A stretch of DNA of 64,000 bases from Polytrichum commune (Eukaryota > Streptophyta > Polytrichopsida > Polytrichales > Polytrichaceae): positions 25,232,001-25,296,000 of the forward strand of contig OX485806.1 in the NCBI GenBank assembly GCA_950295325.1. Direction: 5' to 3'. The position numbers and the translations under genes were made by a program. Shown in pieces: positions 44,810 through 57,435 of this stretch. The stretch's first letter is position 1. The number at the start of each line of letters is the position of its first letter. Below the pieces are notes generated by a model. It saw nothing but the letters and a program-made list of their open reading frames with translations, was not told the DNA's origin and made no database searches.

Positions 44810-46705
44810 GCTTATTCACGAGCTTTGATGGTATCTTGGCCTGACAGGTTCTAAACCCACCATGAAGTCTTTCCCCCGGCACTTAGTCATGCCACAAGCC
44901 GAGCAAGCCACAAACCTCCTGTTCCTGCTGCGAACCCTTAAATATTTTAGATTAATTGAGCTTCAAAATTTCCTAGTTCATCAACAAAGTGATGATGATG
45001 ATGATGATGATGATGCTGTGTAGTGATGACATCCACATCCGCCGTGAACTGCTGAGCCACGTCAAAAATCTTGGGGTTCCACCAATGTTGATGCTACATG
45101 ATGCATTTTTAATCCATTAAAATGCTGGTAGGTCAAAAATCCCTTGTACCTAGATTTGCAACTTACAAAAACCTGCGTACAGAGTAGAGAACTAAACTAA
45201 AATTTACTAAGGTAAACTAATCCGGGTTCACTCGGCAGCCGTTGCAAAGTATTTGAGAGGCGAGATGTGTATGAAGACAGTCTTGAGCTTGCTTCCAAAG
45301 TGAAGGACCACTTATGGTTCCAGAACCACAAGAAGCTGTGCGAGGAAGACGAATCCAGTCTAGTGCATCCATCACTCTAACCTCCTAATCTCTCCGCTGC
45401 TCTCAATGGCTCCGTCAGAAGCAGACATCATCCTGTTCTCGGATCGGCAAGTGATGATGATCATCACCACTTCTGCTGCCTTCTCCCCTAACCTTAACCC
45501 ACAGAAATCGGATCCTCACTGTGGTGATGCAAACCCAACCGAAACTCTTTAAAATCTCTTTGAAATCTCTTCCAATGACCGTCTTCCTCTTCCCTTCCAC
45601 TGCCCTCTGTGCACCACTATTCTACTGTTTGCCAAGCCCTAGGGTCTGTCTGTGTATTTGTCCCAAACTAGAGTAGTCCAACGCCCTGTCTCCTCTGCCA
45701 ACCAGATCCAAAGACCTTCATATTAAGCCTGGTAGGGTTGCAATTTTCGAAGGAGAGAATGGCCCAGGATGAGATTATGCCAGTTAACTCCACATGCACA
45801 TACATACATCCTCCATCGCCGCCCGATTAATTACCGACAGCCTGATCGAGAATTACGGCAACCAGATCTCAAGCCTAAACAACCCCCATTCCTCAACAAA
45901 TCTGCAACTCCCACTCTCCTCTCGTCCTTCTTCACCTCCTCAACACGGTTTGCAAATCTGCACAACACTCACGAGCTTAACCCTTCTTTTCTCTCTCTCT
46001 ATGTATATATATATATATAAGTATATCTCTGTCTCTGTCTCTCTCTCTATATATATATATATATTTCTTTCTTTCTCTATATCTCTCTCCCTCTCTCTCT
46101 CACGTTAACCCTGTGTTTGCAACCCCAATCTCTTCAAAAACCTGGCGCCCTGGGCTGAGATCTACTAAACAAACCAAATTCCCAAACTCCTCCAGAACCA
46201 AAACCCACCGCCGAAACGGCCTGCCACCCTGAATGCAACTAGTCCGCCTCTAATGCCGAGATCTGCACCTCAGAATCCCTCACACTCCTCGTCCCCACCT
46301 AAAAATCCACACCCAGCCACTTCTTCTTCTTCTTCTTCTTGCTTCTCCGCGTCTTCTTTACCTTCTTTCTATTGTTCCTCTCCGTCCTCCGTTAGGTTGC
46401 CTCAAAATCTTCAATCTCTGCAATAGAGGCCTAGTCCGAGATCTGCTGAGTGAAAGGTTCTTGGTCTGGTTCTGTGAGTATGTTTAGTGGATGATGAATT
46501 TTGGAATTCGAGAGAGATGAGATGAGATGAGGCAGATGGCGATGGCAAGCCAAGAAATGGCTCCGATCAGCGGAAGAGTGAGGCGAGGCGAGGCTCCCTC
46601 CGGCCCTCGCACAGCTCTCTCTCTCTCTCTCTCTCTCTCGTTCTAGCCTGGCCTGGACTAGTATGGTGTTCTTCCTCATGAGCCATGGGAGAAAGGAGGG
46701 TGGAG
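44810..46705 (-). promoter_or_regulatory. Upstream region of the WD40 gene with GA/CT and TA repeats
   Basis: This should hold the leader and promoter of the antisense gene. CTGTCAG/GCCAAG near 44855 is a possible acceptor of a leader intron. Simple repeats are dense: (ATG)n at 44991-45015, mixed CT and TA repeats at 45989-46101, CTTCTT repeats near 46320-46341, and (CT)n at 46615-46639, which is (GA)n in gene orientation. GA-rich tracts are frequent in plant promoters and leaders. No TATA box or start site can be assigned. Confidence 0.4.
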
Positions 46706-47091
46706 CTCCACCAACCTACTTAGCGGCTCCCACTAAACTAAGTTAGTGCCTCCCCACTAACCCGGCCACGTGTCCCCCCACCTCCCCGCCAGGCTAGGGT
46801 ACGTAGCCTTGGCTTCGCTTCACTGCATCATTTGGCGTCTCGGCCCTCTCTTCCTCCTCGTCGCTCTCATGGGACTCCGGTAGACGGACGGGGGCCTCCA
46901 CTAACCTACTTAGCGGACCCCCACTAAGCTTAACTAGTCTAGTTGGTGGCTCCCCACTAACTTTGGCCATGTGTCACTTCGCCTCCCTGCCAGGCTACAT
47001 AGGCTACCTAGGCTTGGCCCTGGCTTAGCTTTCCATCCATTTTGGAGTTTCGGCCCTCTCTTCCTCCCTTTCGCACTCATGGGAGTTGCCC
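46706..47091 (+). repeat. Two direct copies of a 190-bp repeat
   Basis: CTCCACCAACCTACTTAGCGG at 46706 recurs as CTCCACTAACCTACTTAGCGG at 46896. Both are followed by CTCCCCACTAAC, GGCCA.GTGTC, GCCAGGCTA, CGGCCCTCTCTTCCTCC and CTCATGGGA. Degenerate relatives occur near 53158 (GGGCTCCACTAACCTACTCG) and 63975, so this is also a dispersed family. It does not encode a protein. Confidence 0.7.
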
Positions 47092-47472
47092 CCTCCCCTT
47101 CCTTGGAGGCTTGGGACTAGAGGTCTTGCTAGCCTTTGAGCTTGGTCCCACCAATCTCACCTTGAGGTGAAAACTATAACTCCGTAATATCAACTCCCTT
47201 CATGTCACTCTTTCTCTTATATCTCGAACTGTTTAGTGCCATGTTTCCCTCTTATATATCACATGCTTTGACATTAAAATAAGCCATCAAATCACATGTT
47301 CTCACGCATCACATTGTCATTGTTGTCATTATGGCAATGTTGAATTTGTGTTATACCATGATGTCACGTGCTATATTAATCCTCTTTATCGTGCATCCAT
47401 GTTAACATTACATCATCCTTTAATATTACGTGCACTTTAGTTGTCACAAGCATGATATTATGGAGTTTGGAA

Positions 47473-47509
<37 letters not shown>
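47473..47509. repeat. (GT)n(AT)n microsatellite
   Basis: About nine GT units followed by about nine AT units without interruption. Confidence 0.9.
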
Positions 47510-48713
47510 GGTCAACTATATTACACAACACACAACTTTTCTCTAGGGTTGTTTACCCTTTTCACACTTCCCGTCACATCATCGTCATGTCTAGGTAAGT
47601 TCGTTTGGCTTGGCTTGGTTTGACTTCTCCGTCATTTACACATTCACTCCTCTCCTCCTCTTCATTATTTACACTTGTGGGAGTTGTCGTTCCCCTTTCC
47701 ATGGCCGCCATGGCTACATTCTTTCTTCTATTTAGTGTGGGCTTTAATGTAGTGTCAAACTTTTGTCACTATAGTGATTATATCATTTAGTGTGTGTGCT
47801 ACTCATTTCCAAAACACTTATCATTTGGCCAAATCTTAAAAATCAATGAGGTTTGGATTTTTTACTAAGTGATATATTAACTTCGTGAATACACGTTCAT
47901 TTACCATATACTTTAAGAACATTGGTGCATGTCCTAAGATGCTTTGAAGCTTGAGGTCACAACTATGAGAATCATTCTCGATGGTGCTACAACAATGACA
48001 ACAATAACAATTTCAAGCATTATAAAATGGTAGCACCTCAAGCCCATTGATTTAGAGGAATCTATGGAATATACCTCCAACTATTAAAGAATACCGAAAG
48101 ATCACAACTTGTAACCGGTAAACTTGGAAACACTTGGATTTTGACCAGTTATGCCCAAACTTCTCCCTAGACATTGCTTCGATTGGATTCCTTAGTGCCC
48201 CACAAATGCTTGTAACCATGAACAAACTTGTAACAACTACAGCCAGCAATGTCATAATTTCTTATTATAATTATAATTATAATATTTTGTTTTATGTTAA
48301 AAATAAAGTTCCTCTAAATTCACATCCTAACAAAGTATTCACACTATCATCCAAGTTTAACCTTGAGGGGAACCACAAATAAGACAACACGCTTTGTGAT
48401 AACACAAGTAGCTATGCATGTTTGGTTCAATTGTTATGAGCACCTTAGAGATTTATTAACTACATCCTCCTCCAACAATAATTGACCATCACCACAACAT
48501 GATTTGCAAACCCTACACAATGCCTTTGATTGCTCCTACCAACATCAAGACCCAAATTCATGTCGAAAATTGACATACATCACCAAAGAAACAACCGATG
48601 TGATCCAATATGCGGTAAAGAGAGGTTTGTTACATGGTTGGCGTCTTGTTCATGGCTATCGTGCTCCTCTATCTACTTCCACACACATAGACTATATCAA
48701 GACAATTGAATCC
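47510..48713. other. Intergenic with a dispersed repeat at 48042-48185
   Basis: No gene. Sequence at 48042-48185 (GGAATCTATGGAATATACC, TGTAACCGG, AGTTATGCCCAAACTTCTCC) is related to 63790-63960 near the right edge, in the same orientation, so it belongs to an unnamed dispersed repeat. Confidence 0.4.
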
Positions 48714-49122
48714 CACGGGGAGGTCACTTCATTGTCAAGTTGACATCACGTGCGGACAAAGTTTGCTACCCCTATATTACATGCCATATATAATTTTAAA
48801 ATTTATGATATTTTTTCTACATATATATAACCATTGATAGTATCTTTTGTATACTTTTTTGAAATTTTTAGTCATCTTTGTTTTTTTAGCAATTGTTTTA
48901 GTTCAATTCTGTGTCATTCTAGTTAGAAATGGTATGTTTTATGAAAAAAACAAATCATCAAATTTAGTTACCACTTTTAACTATGTCATAGGTACTGTGT
49001 ATATCTACTCATGAAAAAAATTTGATAAAGTTTTGACCCATTTTGGTGGTGCAACTTACCAAAAGAAGATTTTTTTTGGTCGCACGTGGTGTTCAACTTG
49101 ACAACGGAGTGATCTACCCGTG
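48714..49122 (-). mobile_element. hAT-like MITE, copy B, with 8-bp target duplication
   Basis: The 409-bp element begins CACGGGGAGGTCACTTCATT and ends AACGGAGTGATCTACCCGTG, and is flanked by the perfect 8-bp repeat TTGAATCC (48706-48713 and 49123-49130). Throughout its length it is the reverse complement of copy A at 23112-23522, with roughly one change in ten bases by eye. Shared boundaries with different flanks in two places fix the element ends precisely. Confidence 0.88.
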
Positions 49123-51085
49123 TTGAATCCCCAACACTCACCTTCCAATTCACATGTTTTTCCTTTGTATACAACATACCATTTTGGGAAATTCTTGGTA
49201 GCAAAAGGTCAAGATTTGATTGCAATCCACAAATCAAAAACCAATAGCACGAAAAACAATAATATGTGTTCTCACTGCAACCTCGGCTTACCAAAGCTTT
49301 GGAGTCCAAGGCTATAGTACCGTTATAGATGAAATTGATGATGTTTGGCACTCTCTTATGGCTCTCAACAACAAATTGCTTGCATTTCACAAATACAATA
49401 CCAAATACGGTTAGCATTGTGTAGTTTGTTTTTAGCTTGAATTTTTCCATCAAGTTGTTTGTTGAGATTACAAAAGTGCATCAACCACACACATTGTCTT
49501 AGTTCACTTGTGTCGGGCATGGATAATCAAAGGATCAAGGAAGATCCATTGCTTACATGATGTGGGTCATAATCAACAAATACAAAAGTATTCCATTTGT
49601 TTTAATCTCATATTATAAACACCGAAATCAACATGCTCTCATCATAATCCAACTACCACGAATTTGTGTGTCCAAACTATGATTTATTTATTTATATGAG
49701 ATTGACTACAAGAACACATTCATACTCACTTCAAACCTTGCCTTGTACCTGCTAGGAAATCTCAATATTTGATCTCTTGGAACATGATGTGATCCTATAA
49801 TTCATTGAGTAATGTCACATCTATTATGGTTATTTATGACCATTGTTTTCTTTTAACATAAGTTTTCTACTCCCCACACATCTTCAACTCTTATTTCGTC
49901 TCATTAGGGTTTGAGAAGATGTACTTGTATCCAATGTCACATGGTCAGAGAGAACTGAAGAAACTCACCTAGAATATTGTACTTCCAACATTACATGATT
50001 GTAGAACTTTAAGCCAATATCAGAGATTTGTAGATTAAAGCTATGCATGTGAATAACTTGAGGAGTGACGAGTTAATTTTACCAAACACAAAACAAAACA
50101 TAACAGAAGAGAGGAGAGGCAAGTGATGAGCCCAATGTGATGTCCTAACCCTAACCCCACTTCTTGCTTTCTCACATCCCAACCCTTGAAATTCTAGGAG
50201 ACATCCTACAAGTGAGTTCATCCACCCTCGATTCTTCACCCAACCAAGAAGAAGAAGAAGAAGAATCTGCTTATTATCCGTGATTGAAATGCAAGGTATA
50301 TAATTTCTCATTTTAGCCCTTTTAGTCCATTCTATTCTACATACATCACTTAGGTATTTTTATGATATTATGTCAAGTTTTGTATTACATATAATCATGT
50401 TTTGCACACCTAGAACACCATGTATTGTATGTAATTATTTACAAATTTTACCTAAAAAATAATATATGACACATTTATTTTATTGCATGTAGTTTCTACA
50501 TTTTTTCCCAATGTCTCCACCCCCCCCCCCCGGACCTGGTGATCATCCACAACCTTGCATGCGAAAGCACCACCGAGTGAGAGAACCAAATGAACACCAT
50601 GCGACGACAATTTGAGCTTCCCAAAACCCTAGATCTTATGGTGTCACTAATTTCCCAGACGCACTATTAGCCATTCATCACTAAACGGGGTAAATATAAT
50701 AACATAGTTAGCTAGATTTGACGTGGTGCGCAATGTATTTGAACATTATGTTATTATGCAATGTAGAGAAAGTAGAGTGGTGTGCAAGAGCTTGCGTTTC
50801 ATACTTTAGCATGTACTCAAAACTTACTTTACATGATTTCATCCAAAATCTATGTCCAAATATGACAAGCAATGTTGATATATGTTTACAAACATGTTCA
50901 CTTTGAGAGTGGCGGCAATATGGTGTACAAGAAAGTGGTGGTAAAACACTAATAGCTGAAACCAATGCAACAACACATGCTAATGATAACAAACAATTTG
51001 TTCAATAAACCACTTTATTTTACAGATACAAAAAAACAAACCAAAAAAAATCATTAAAACAATCCATCCATATGTAAGGCTTGTT
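49123..51085. other. Intergenic, nothing recognised
   Basis: AT-rich. It holds an (AAG)n run near 50248-50266, a short telomere-like CCTAACCCTAACCCC at about 50146 and a run of 12 C at 50520-50531. ORFs on both strands lack any motif. Confidence 0.4.
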
Positions 51086-51272
51086 CAGCGGTTATCTGAT
51101 GGCACATCTTTTTGTAAGTTGGAACACAAGAGGCACTTGACCACTTGGCTAGTTTTCCATGAGGTAGATAAACGATTTCATGACCGGGAATTGAAATGCC
51201 AACCACTCTATTCAGTTTGGGTACCTCTCCACTATCATCCGATAGTTTAGGGTCATCTCAGACCGATCCGAT
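51086..51272 (-). mobile_element. SINE-like dispersed repeat, antisense copy
   Basis: Antisense reading gives GTCTGAGATGACCCTAAACT, GGATGATAGTGGAGAGGTACC, a TTTCAATTCCC stretch, then GGAAAACTAGCCAAGTGGTC. The same order occurs in sense at 63508-63640 with about 70-75% match by eye. TAGCCAAGTGG is a perfect match to a Pol III A-box pattern. The related copy has GGTTCGATTC, a B-box pattern. The boxes are in the reverse of tRNA order, so SINE identity is tentative. Confidence 0.45.
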
Positions 51273-51479
51273 GGTACATTATCTAAATAACCACGCTAAA
51301 GAAAGGAAGGCGTGTAGACACAATTGCTATATGAGTTGGGCCCTTATTGAGCCCCACCAAAATCTACCTAGAGGTGACAATTATTATTTCTCAATTCATT
51401 TGATTCCAACGTTTGCATCATAGACCTCAACTCAATTAATGGGGATCATAGTTCTAAGGAAATAAACGCAAACATTAGG

Positions 51480-51840
51480 GGGCAACCCCCCCCCCCTTCC
51501 TCACAGTTTTCTAGTTAGCATGCAACATTTGGAATCTATGGTCTCTCCCCCTCAACTCCACCCTCAAGGGGGAGAAAGAGTCATCGTATATGAGCGTACC
51601 TCTCATTCATCCAACATGAAAGCTTCAATTAACATGCAACCCAAAAATTCATTGATGAAATCGATTTGAAACCTTAATTAGCTTGAAAGACGCCAAATTA
51701 GTCTACTTGAGGTCAATGGACATGAACATGTAATGGACTTATAGGAAGGGCTGAGTTTTAAATGTTGGATGAATGAGAGGTACGTTCGTATACAACAATT
51801 GGCTCTCCCCCTCTTTGAGTTGCCCCCCCCCACCAATCTT
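51480..51840. mobile_element. Foldback element with poly-C ends
   Basis: Left arm (GCAACCCCCCC..., CTCTCCCCCTCAA, TATGAGCGTACCTCTCATTC, ATCCAACATGAAAG) and right arm (AATGTTGGATGAATGAGAGG, TACGTTCGTATAC, CTCTCCCCCTC, GTTGCCCCCCC) are diverged inverted repeats around a centre near 51690. Related single-arm pieces lie at about 56326-56640 and 62380-62575, so this is a family. No target duplication could be fixed. Confidence 0.5.
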
Positions 51841-54006
51841 GCCTCATATGGAAGAAGATATAGTAAAAATATGTCTCCGTATACTTGTAGTTTATTCATC
51901 TTGAATGGGTCCAACTATACTAGTCGAGGTTTTTGCTATTGTTTTCATACTCAAACTACTACATCAAGGAAACCAAAAGAATACAACCAAAAAACTAAAC
52001 TCATCACACTCGTGGGAGTTGCCAACCTCCCTTCCTTGGTGCCGGGGCTAGATGTCTTCCTCTTTGGGGACGGCCCTACACTATCTTGGGCCCCCAAATA
52101 TTTAATCAATAACATTCCACCTTTGATTAAAAAAAAACCCTTCAATAATTACATTTTTTTAAAGTGAAAGGGCAATCGTTTGTATCATAATATGTGACTT
52201 GATATGTGCTTCCATTAGCTGATTGAAGATCCACGATTAGTATTAGAGACATGGCATTAGTCGAGCCAAACTCCTAGTTAGGGCATGTTTATATAGAAGT
52301 CATTAGGCCATGGTTCTTGAGAATCCTTGAATTTTCACTGGTTAAGAGTGTCTTGTCCCCCCCCCCCCCTCCCTCCTTTCTAGGTTTACATATGGAAAGT
52401 TTTGGACCACAACCCACTCTTTAATAGATGCAATAAGAGCACAAGGTTGGAAAGTCAAACCCCTCGTCACTATCACCATATGTGTACAAGGCATTGAACT
52501 CCTCGAGAACCTCCACATTCCCGTGTCACTTATAAAGGAATCATGAAAACTATTCACCTCACAACCATCAAGTACCTCGCATATCTTGTACTCATTAAAA
52601 AAAAACTTAGAAAAACAAACAAGAACTTGTGCCTCTCCCACGTAAAAAATGGATACTATATCAACATAATTTTATAAACAAAAAATCCATATGCCATAAG
52701 GTAGGCAGTAAACCCCACTTTGCACCAAGAAGGCTCTCAAGCAAGGGAGGGCCAATGGGCTCAAATTCATGTCATAATGTCCAACGTTAACTTTTGTTTT
52801 GTTTCATGAACCACAATCTATAACATCTTCAGTGCATGAAAAAATCTATATGGAATCCCGCATGGCAGATGATGTTGGCTAGGATTGTAGGGATTCTTTT
52901 CAAGATGACTCTTAAAGGTAGGCATGACGGTATTTGTAGCAGGAATTCAAGTTTACACTAAAGGCTAATGCCCTCCGAACTACTTCGGACTATAGTCCAT
53001 GGACTTCTTTATGATCTCATCCAAAATGCAAGATAGTGTGATCATTTAAAACCCATGGTCTAATGCCTTTGGTATAAACATGTCCTTAGGTTGGATTTAT
53101 CATAAACCTTTCAAGCTATCAATATGTCTTCCTTACGAATCGTCATAGGAGAAGGGGCTCCACTAACCTACTCGGTTGCCCCATGAGAATTAGTTGATTT
53201 CATGGCTCCCGCTAACTTTGCCACATGTCATTTAAAAAGCACGGCCTCTTTCCTTCATCAAACTCATACATGATGTTGCCATCTTCCTTCCTCGGTAGCC
53301 ATGGCTAGATGCATTGTCGATTGAGTTGGGCCCCCACCAATCTTACCCATAACTTACGGTGAAATGCGCAATCTAGTATATTATAATGTGGAACTTGTTT
53401 TTTTTTTGGAGGGGATGGATTCAACTTTCAAATTAACATCATAAATCTTGCATTAATCAAGTGGGCCCCCGATTACTATGAAGAACCACAAACCCATGAT
53501 GGGGAGCATGTACTTTACTTGGCCCCCAACCCACATATGGTGAATATGTGATCATGTACAAGTGGCTACATAATCAACATTAGAAGTTATGAATGAATCA
53601 AGCGGGACCCTAATTAGGGTGAATGAACCACGGATATACATGGAAGGCATGTACACTCTTTGGTCTCCGGCCCTCAACAAGGTGAAAACACAATCAACTC
53701 CATTAGAGTACACAAATTACTTTCTTCAGTCGATTTAGCTCATGAACAAACAATGGCGTGCCAAAAATGAATAAAAAATGAGAACCCACAATGCTGACTC
53801 CAAATTAGTTCGGTATAGATTAACCCTAAACTTATGTAGAGTATCAATTTGAGATCTCAAAGAACGAGTGAGAAAAAAAGAAAAAAAAGATTAAAAGCGT
53901 TCGAGTTGGAAGGGAGCCTCTTGCACACATGTTCACTCAAGTTTGTTTCACACTTTGAACCTTCACCTCGAGAGCTTGAACCTTTTCTTGGGCTTGCAAT
54001 ACTTAA
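51841..54006. other. Intergenic, nothing recognised
   Basis: No gene. A run of 13 C lies at 52357-52369. Around 53158-53230 is a degenerate relative of the 190-bp repeat at 46706. ORFs here carry no motif. Confidence 0.4.
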
Positions 54007-54582
54007 GGGGTTGTTTACACCATGGACTGTGAAGTTGTCCCAAAACCCTGTAAAGGCTACAATTGATTGTTGAACTCGTCCTGGGATCGCTTCAGTTTAC
54101 ACCAAGGAAAAAATGACAAAATGACCATGGAGTTCGAGGTCCCCACAAGACATATGTTACAACTTACATAATACACTAACACGGTCCAATGGGTTTTGTG
54201 GTGGGAGAGGCAAATTAGGTGCTATGGTAGAAAAAGGCAGGGGCCCGTGGTAGAGAGATGTTGTTATAATCAAATTCTAATGATTTTTTTGGGAAGAGAA
54301 GATGAAGACAAAATAAGACAAGCTAATGGTCAAACTTTATTTATTTATTTATTTTCAAAACTGCCCGTTTTGGGCTAATATTAAAAACAAACAACACATT
54401 CATTTTTTAGTGCATGGTCATTCCTCTTGGGATACGTTCAATTTACACCTAGTGAGGGGCCCAAAGGCTTTGTAAATTTATTTTTTACAAAATTAGATCA
54501 TGGAAGTTGGACCATGAAGTCAGACCATGGAAAAGGCCATCTTCCATGGTCCGACTTCATGGTCCATGATGTAAACTGGCCC
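54007..54582. mobile_element. Tourist-like (PIF/Harbinger) MITE with TAA target duplication
   Basis: The 576-bp element begins GGGGTTGTTTACACCATGGAC; its right end in reverse complement begins GGGCCAGTTTACATCATGGAC. About 28 of the first 35 bases agree. TAA flanks both ends (54004-54006 and 54583-54585), the 3-bp duplication typical of PIF/Harbinger. A second, inner inverted repeat near the right end pairs CCATGAAGTCAGACCATGG with its complement. A lone related terminus (GTAAACAACCCCTTA) lies at 62350. Confidence 0.75.
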
Positions 54583-57335
54583 TAAATAGATAAAATGTAG
54601 TATGTATATGACAAGCTCTCCGTGTTTCTTGAAGCCGCATACCCTTTGTCAAGAGTATTTGCTCTTGTTTCATGAGCCGCAAACAAATGGGCTTTGAAAC
54701 ATTTTTTGGTTGGTTGTGAGTTGATCATTGTTTAATATTATCTCCCCGTTGATAACCCAATTTTGAGTATGGACACTTAAAACATGCTCAAATTACCGAG
54801 AGGTTCATAGGTTGGATCAAACTCTTAACAATTCAAGCTTTTGATTTTTATTATCATTTTTTCATATCCAAGTATCAAATTTATTACAATTACAAGGAGA
54901 AGACTCTCAATATGTGCTCTACTGCAAAGAGACTCTCAATTTCATTATTTTTTTTGCTAGACGACAAGATACATTGTTTCCAAGGGTGAAGTGTGATATT
55001 TTGAATAAAACTACACTCAATATGATATTTAGTATCACTTACTATTTGGAATTACTTGATATTACATATGTCTATGGTATATCTCGTATTTTACCAAAAA
55101 TGTTAAATTGATTGTTTGGACATTATAGAATATTTAAAACTTTACTTAGTTAAACATTACATCAATAATAAAATGGTACACCACTATGATAATCCATGTA
55201 GTAAGTAACACTAAATATCAGATTTAGTCTAGTTTTCAGATCGATCTACAACGCGAAGCAATGCCTACCAAACATAAGGTTGTAATTCCAAAAGTTTGTT
55301 ATGCATTTTTATGGATGCGAGACGTAATGTGTTAGTTCTTGAGTGGAACCGATGTTGGATAAAATCTTTGAATAGAATGTGAAGTTAGCACCCAATACAT
55401 CGAACCTTCAAGGGCATGTCTTAAAGTTGATTCAATATTAAACATTGGGTACTTGCATTACATGTCCCTTTAAATGATGATTGTGTACACACTCTCATAC
55501 TCACAAAGGAGCGAGTGACTTGAACCCACCCGCTTATCACATTAGGGCCGTTCCCTTCTTTGCCTATCCCGACATCCGCACGTGTTACGAGAAACTATCC
55601 TTCTCCTCTATTCCACATCACCACTCATGTTCGGGTACATTTCCATTGAGAAGGCCAAAACAAAACATCAATGTCGTTGAGAACCTACGAGCTAGGCAAC
55701 CTCCCTCTCCCCCATGAATGGCTAATTCAAATAGACTTCCACCATATTGTGACATCATTTTTACAAAGCAAACCAAAACAAAAGCTTCGCTATATATAAA
55801 CCCTCGAAGGAGAGTGAGAAAAATCAATGACACCAACTCATGGTTGACGTGATCGAGGGACACTTCACCCTTGACCAGTCCAGGCAGATTTGGGGACACG
55901 ATCGGTCGAAATCCTAGTGTTTTCAAGTCCAACCGCTTACATGTTGACATCCTTCAATTTTTCCTTCATTCAATTGGGATATGTTCCATAGATTCCTCTA
56001 AAACGATGGGTAATTTTCTTGAAGTCTCTCGGGGGGGGGGGGGTAGTCATTGGTTGGAGTAGCAATATACGTGCAAACAAATGATAGGGTATTTTAAAAA
56101 CACGAGGGCAAAATTTTATAAATGGACTTAAGAGTAATATAGGGTATCAAAAATGGCACTGGACATCTTTAAAGTACTATAGGGTATGGAATAATAGGTA
56201 ATTTGGAATTATAAGTAATGCAAGCCATTTTTCTATTAACCCAAAGTAGAAAATTACATAATGATAGCATGTGAAAAAAAACTAGTGGTTGTTCACACCT
56301 ATATCCTTAACTTTTTAACACCTTGCCCCCCCCCCCCCCCCCGAGTAAAGTCTTGAACTTCAACCGGTGTTTTCTCAAACTCAACCGGTTAACTAGCAGC
56401 CAATTCTCCCCGTCATTGCCCTTGGCCATAGTCACAAACTCGTACATGAACCCGAAACCCATGAGAAAAGAGTTATCATGTACAAGCGCACCTCTAATTC
56501 ATCCAATTGAAAGCCTTGTAATAGTATGTAGCCCAATTTTTTTTTTTAAAACAAAAGAATGATTATTTTACAAGACCTTGAATTAGTTTACTTGAGATTA
56601 TTTAAAAGAATTGACAACAAACTCATAGGGAATCAAGTTTTCATGTCGTATGCAATAATTCCCTTTCTCCGGAAACCCCTTGAAAAAACAACACCTACTC
56701 GAGAAGATGGTACCCCGTGGTACCAAGATGACATCACCTTTCCGTTTTACCTCTTGATGCATGGAAAGTTGAAAACTCCCCCTTAGTTGACCTCCCTTCC
56801 CTTCCACTTTACCTACCGAGGTTATTGTTGACCTTTGTACTTCGAAAGGAAGTTTGATAATTGTGCATATCCGTTGATGAGGAGCATAAACAAAACCTTG
56901 ACATCATCAAAACTACATGGACACGGTTTTCTTCATGCCTAGCAACTTCTTTAGACTCCTTCCCTTTGCACCTTACAATGCAGATTTCACAATGTTTCAT
57001 ATTGGAAGATTTGCTACGAAAAGCAATATACAAAAATTGATTGCTTGGAGAAAGTGATCATTAACATTACTAATCATCTTACATAATAAAGTGTATTTTT
57101 TAGATTTAATTCATAACTTAACATGATTTAGTATTTAGGTTCAAATGCACAACCTAAGTGCTCTCAAAAATATAGATATGTAATTTGTATTTTGATCAAC
57201 GGTGGTGAATATAGATATGTGTTTAATGTCAATCTTGAGATCAGTGTAACACACGTAATATAGTCTTAGACCCTTGAGACTAACAAATATATAATTTAAA
57301 ACTTCACGAGGCTTCTACACAATATTGTTAAGTAT
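54583..57335. other. Intergenic with poly-C/G tracts and dispersed repeat pieces
   Basis: No gene. Runs of 13 G (56031-56043) and 17 C (56326-56342) occur. Sequence from about 56455 to 56640 (ATGTACAAGCGCACCTCTAA, TTCATCCAATTGAAAGCC, AGTTTACTTGAG) is related to 51570-51720 and 62380-62575. ORFs show no family motif. Confidence 0.4.
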
Positions 57336-57435
57336 CGTGCGTTCGTTCTTGTGGGCTTTGAGAATTTATAACCATGAGATGCCACAACTAGTGTAAATTT
57401 AGACTGAACGAACGCCACAAGAACAAACACACACT
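57336..57435. mobile_element. Small inverted-repeat element (family with 61405-61537)
   Basis: The left end CGTGCGTTCGTTCTTGTGGG pairs imperfectly with the right end GCCACAAGAACAAACACACAC. The right flank (TGATGATGTTATG) is also shared with the copy near 61540. A single-arm relative is at 22511-22582. It looks like a small MITE family without coding capacity. Confidence 0.45.

Noticed and set aside
46431-46679. Antisense ORF with a run of Arg-Glu dipeptides
   Set aside because: The run is the (CT)n microsatellite at 46615-46639 read as codons.
50141-50156. CCTAACCCTAACCCC as an interstitial telomere
   Set aside because: Only about two units, and not the plant TTTAGGG period.
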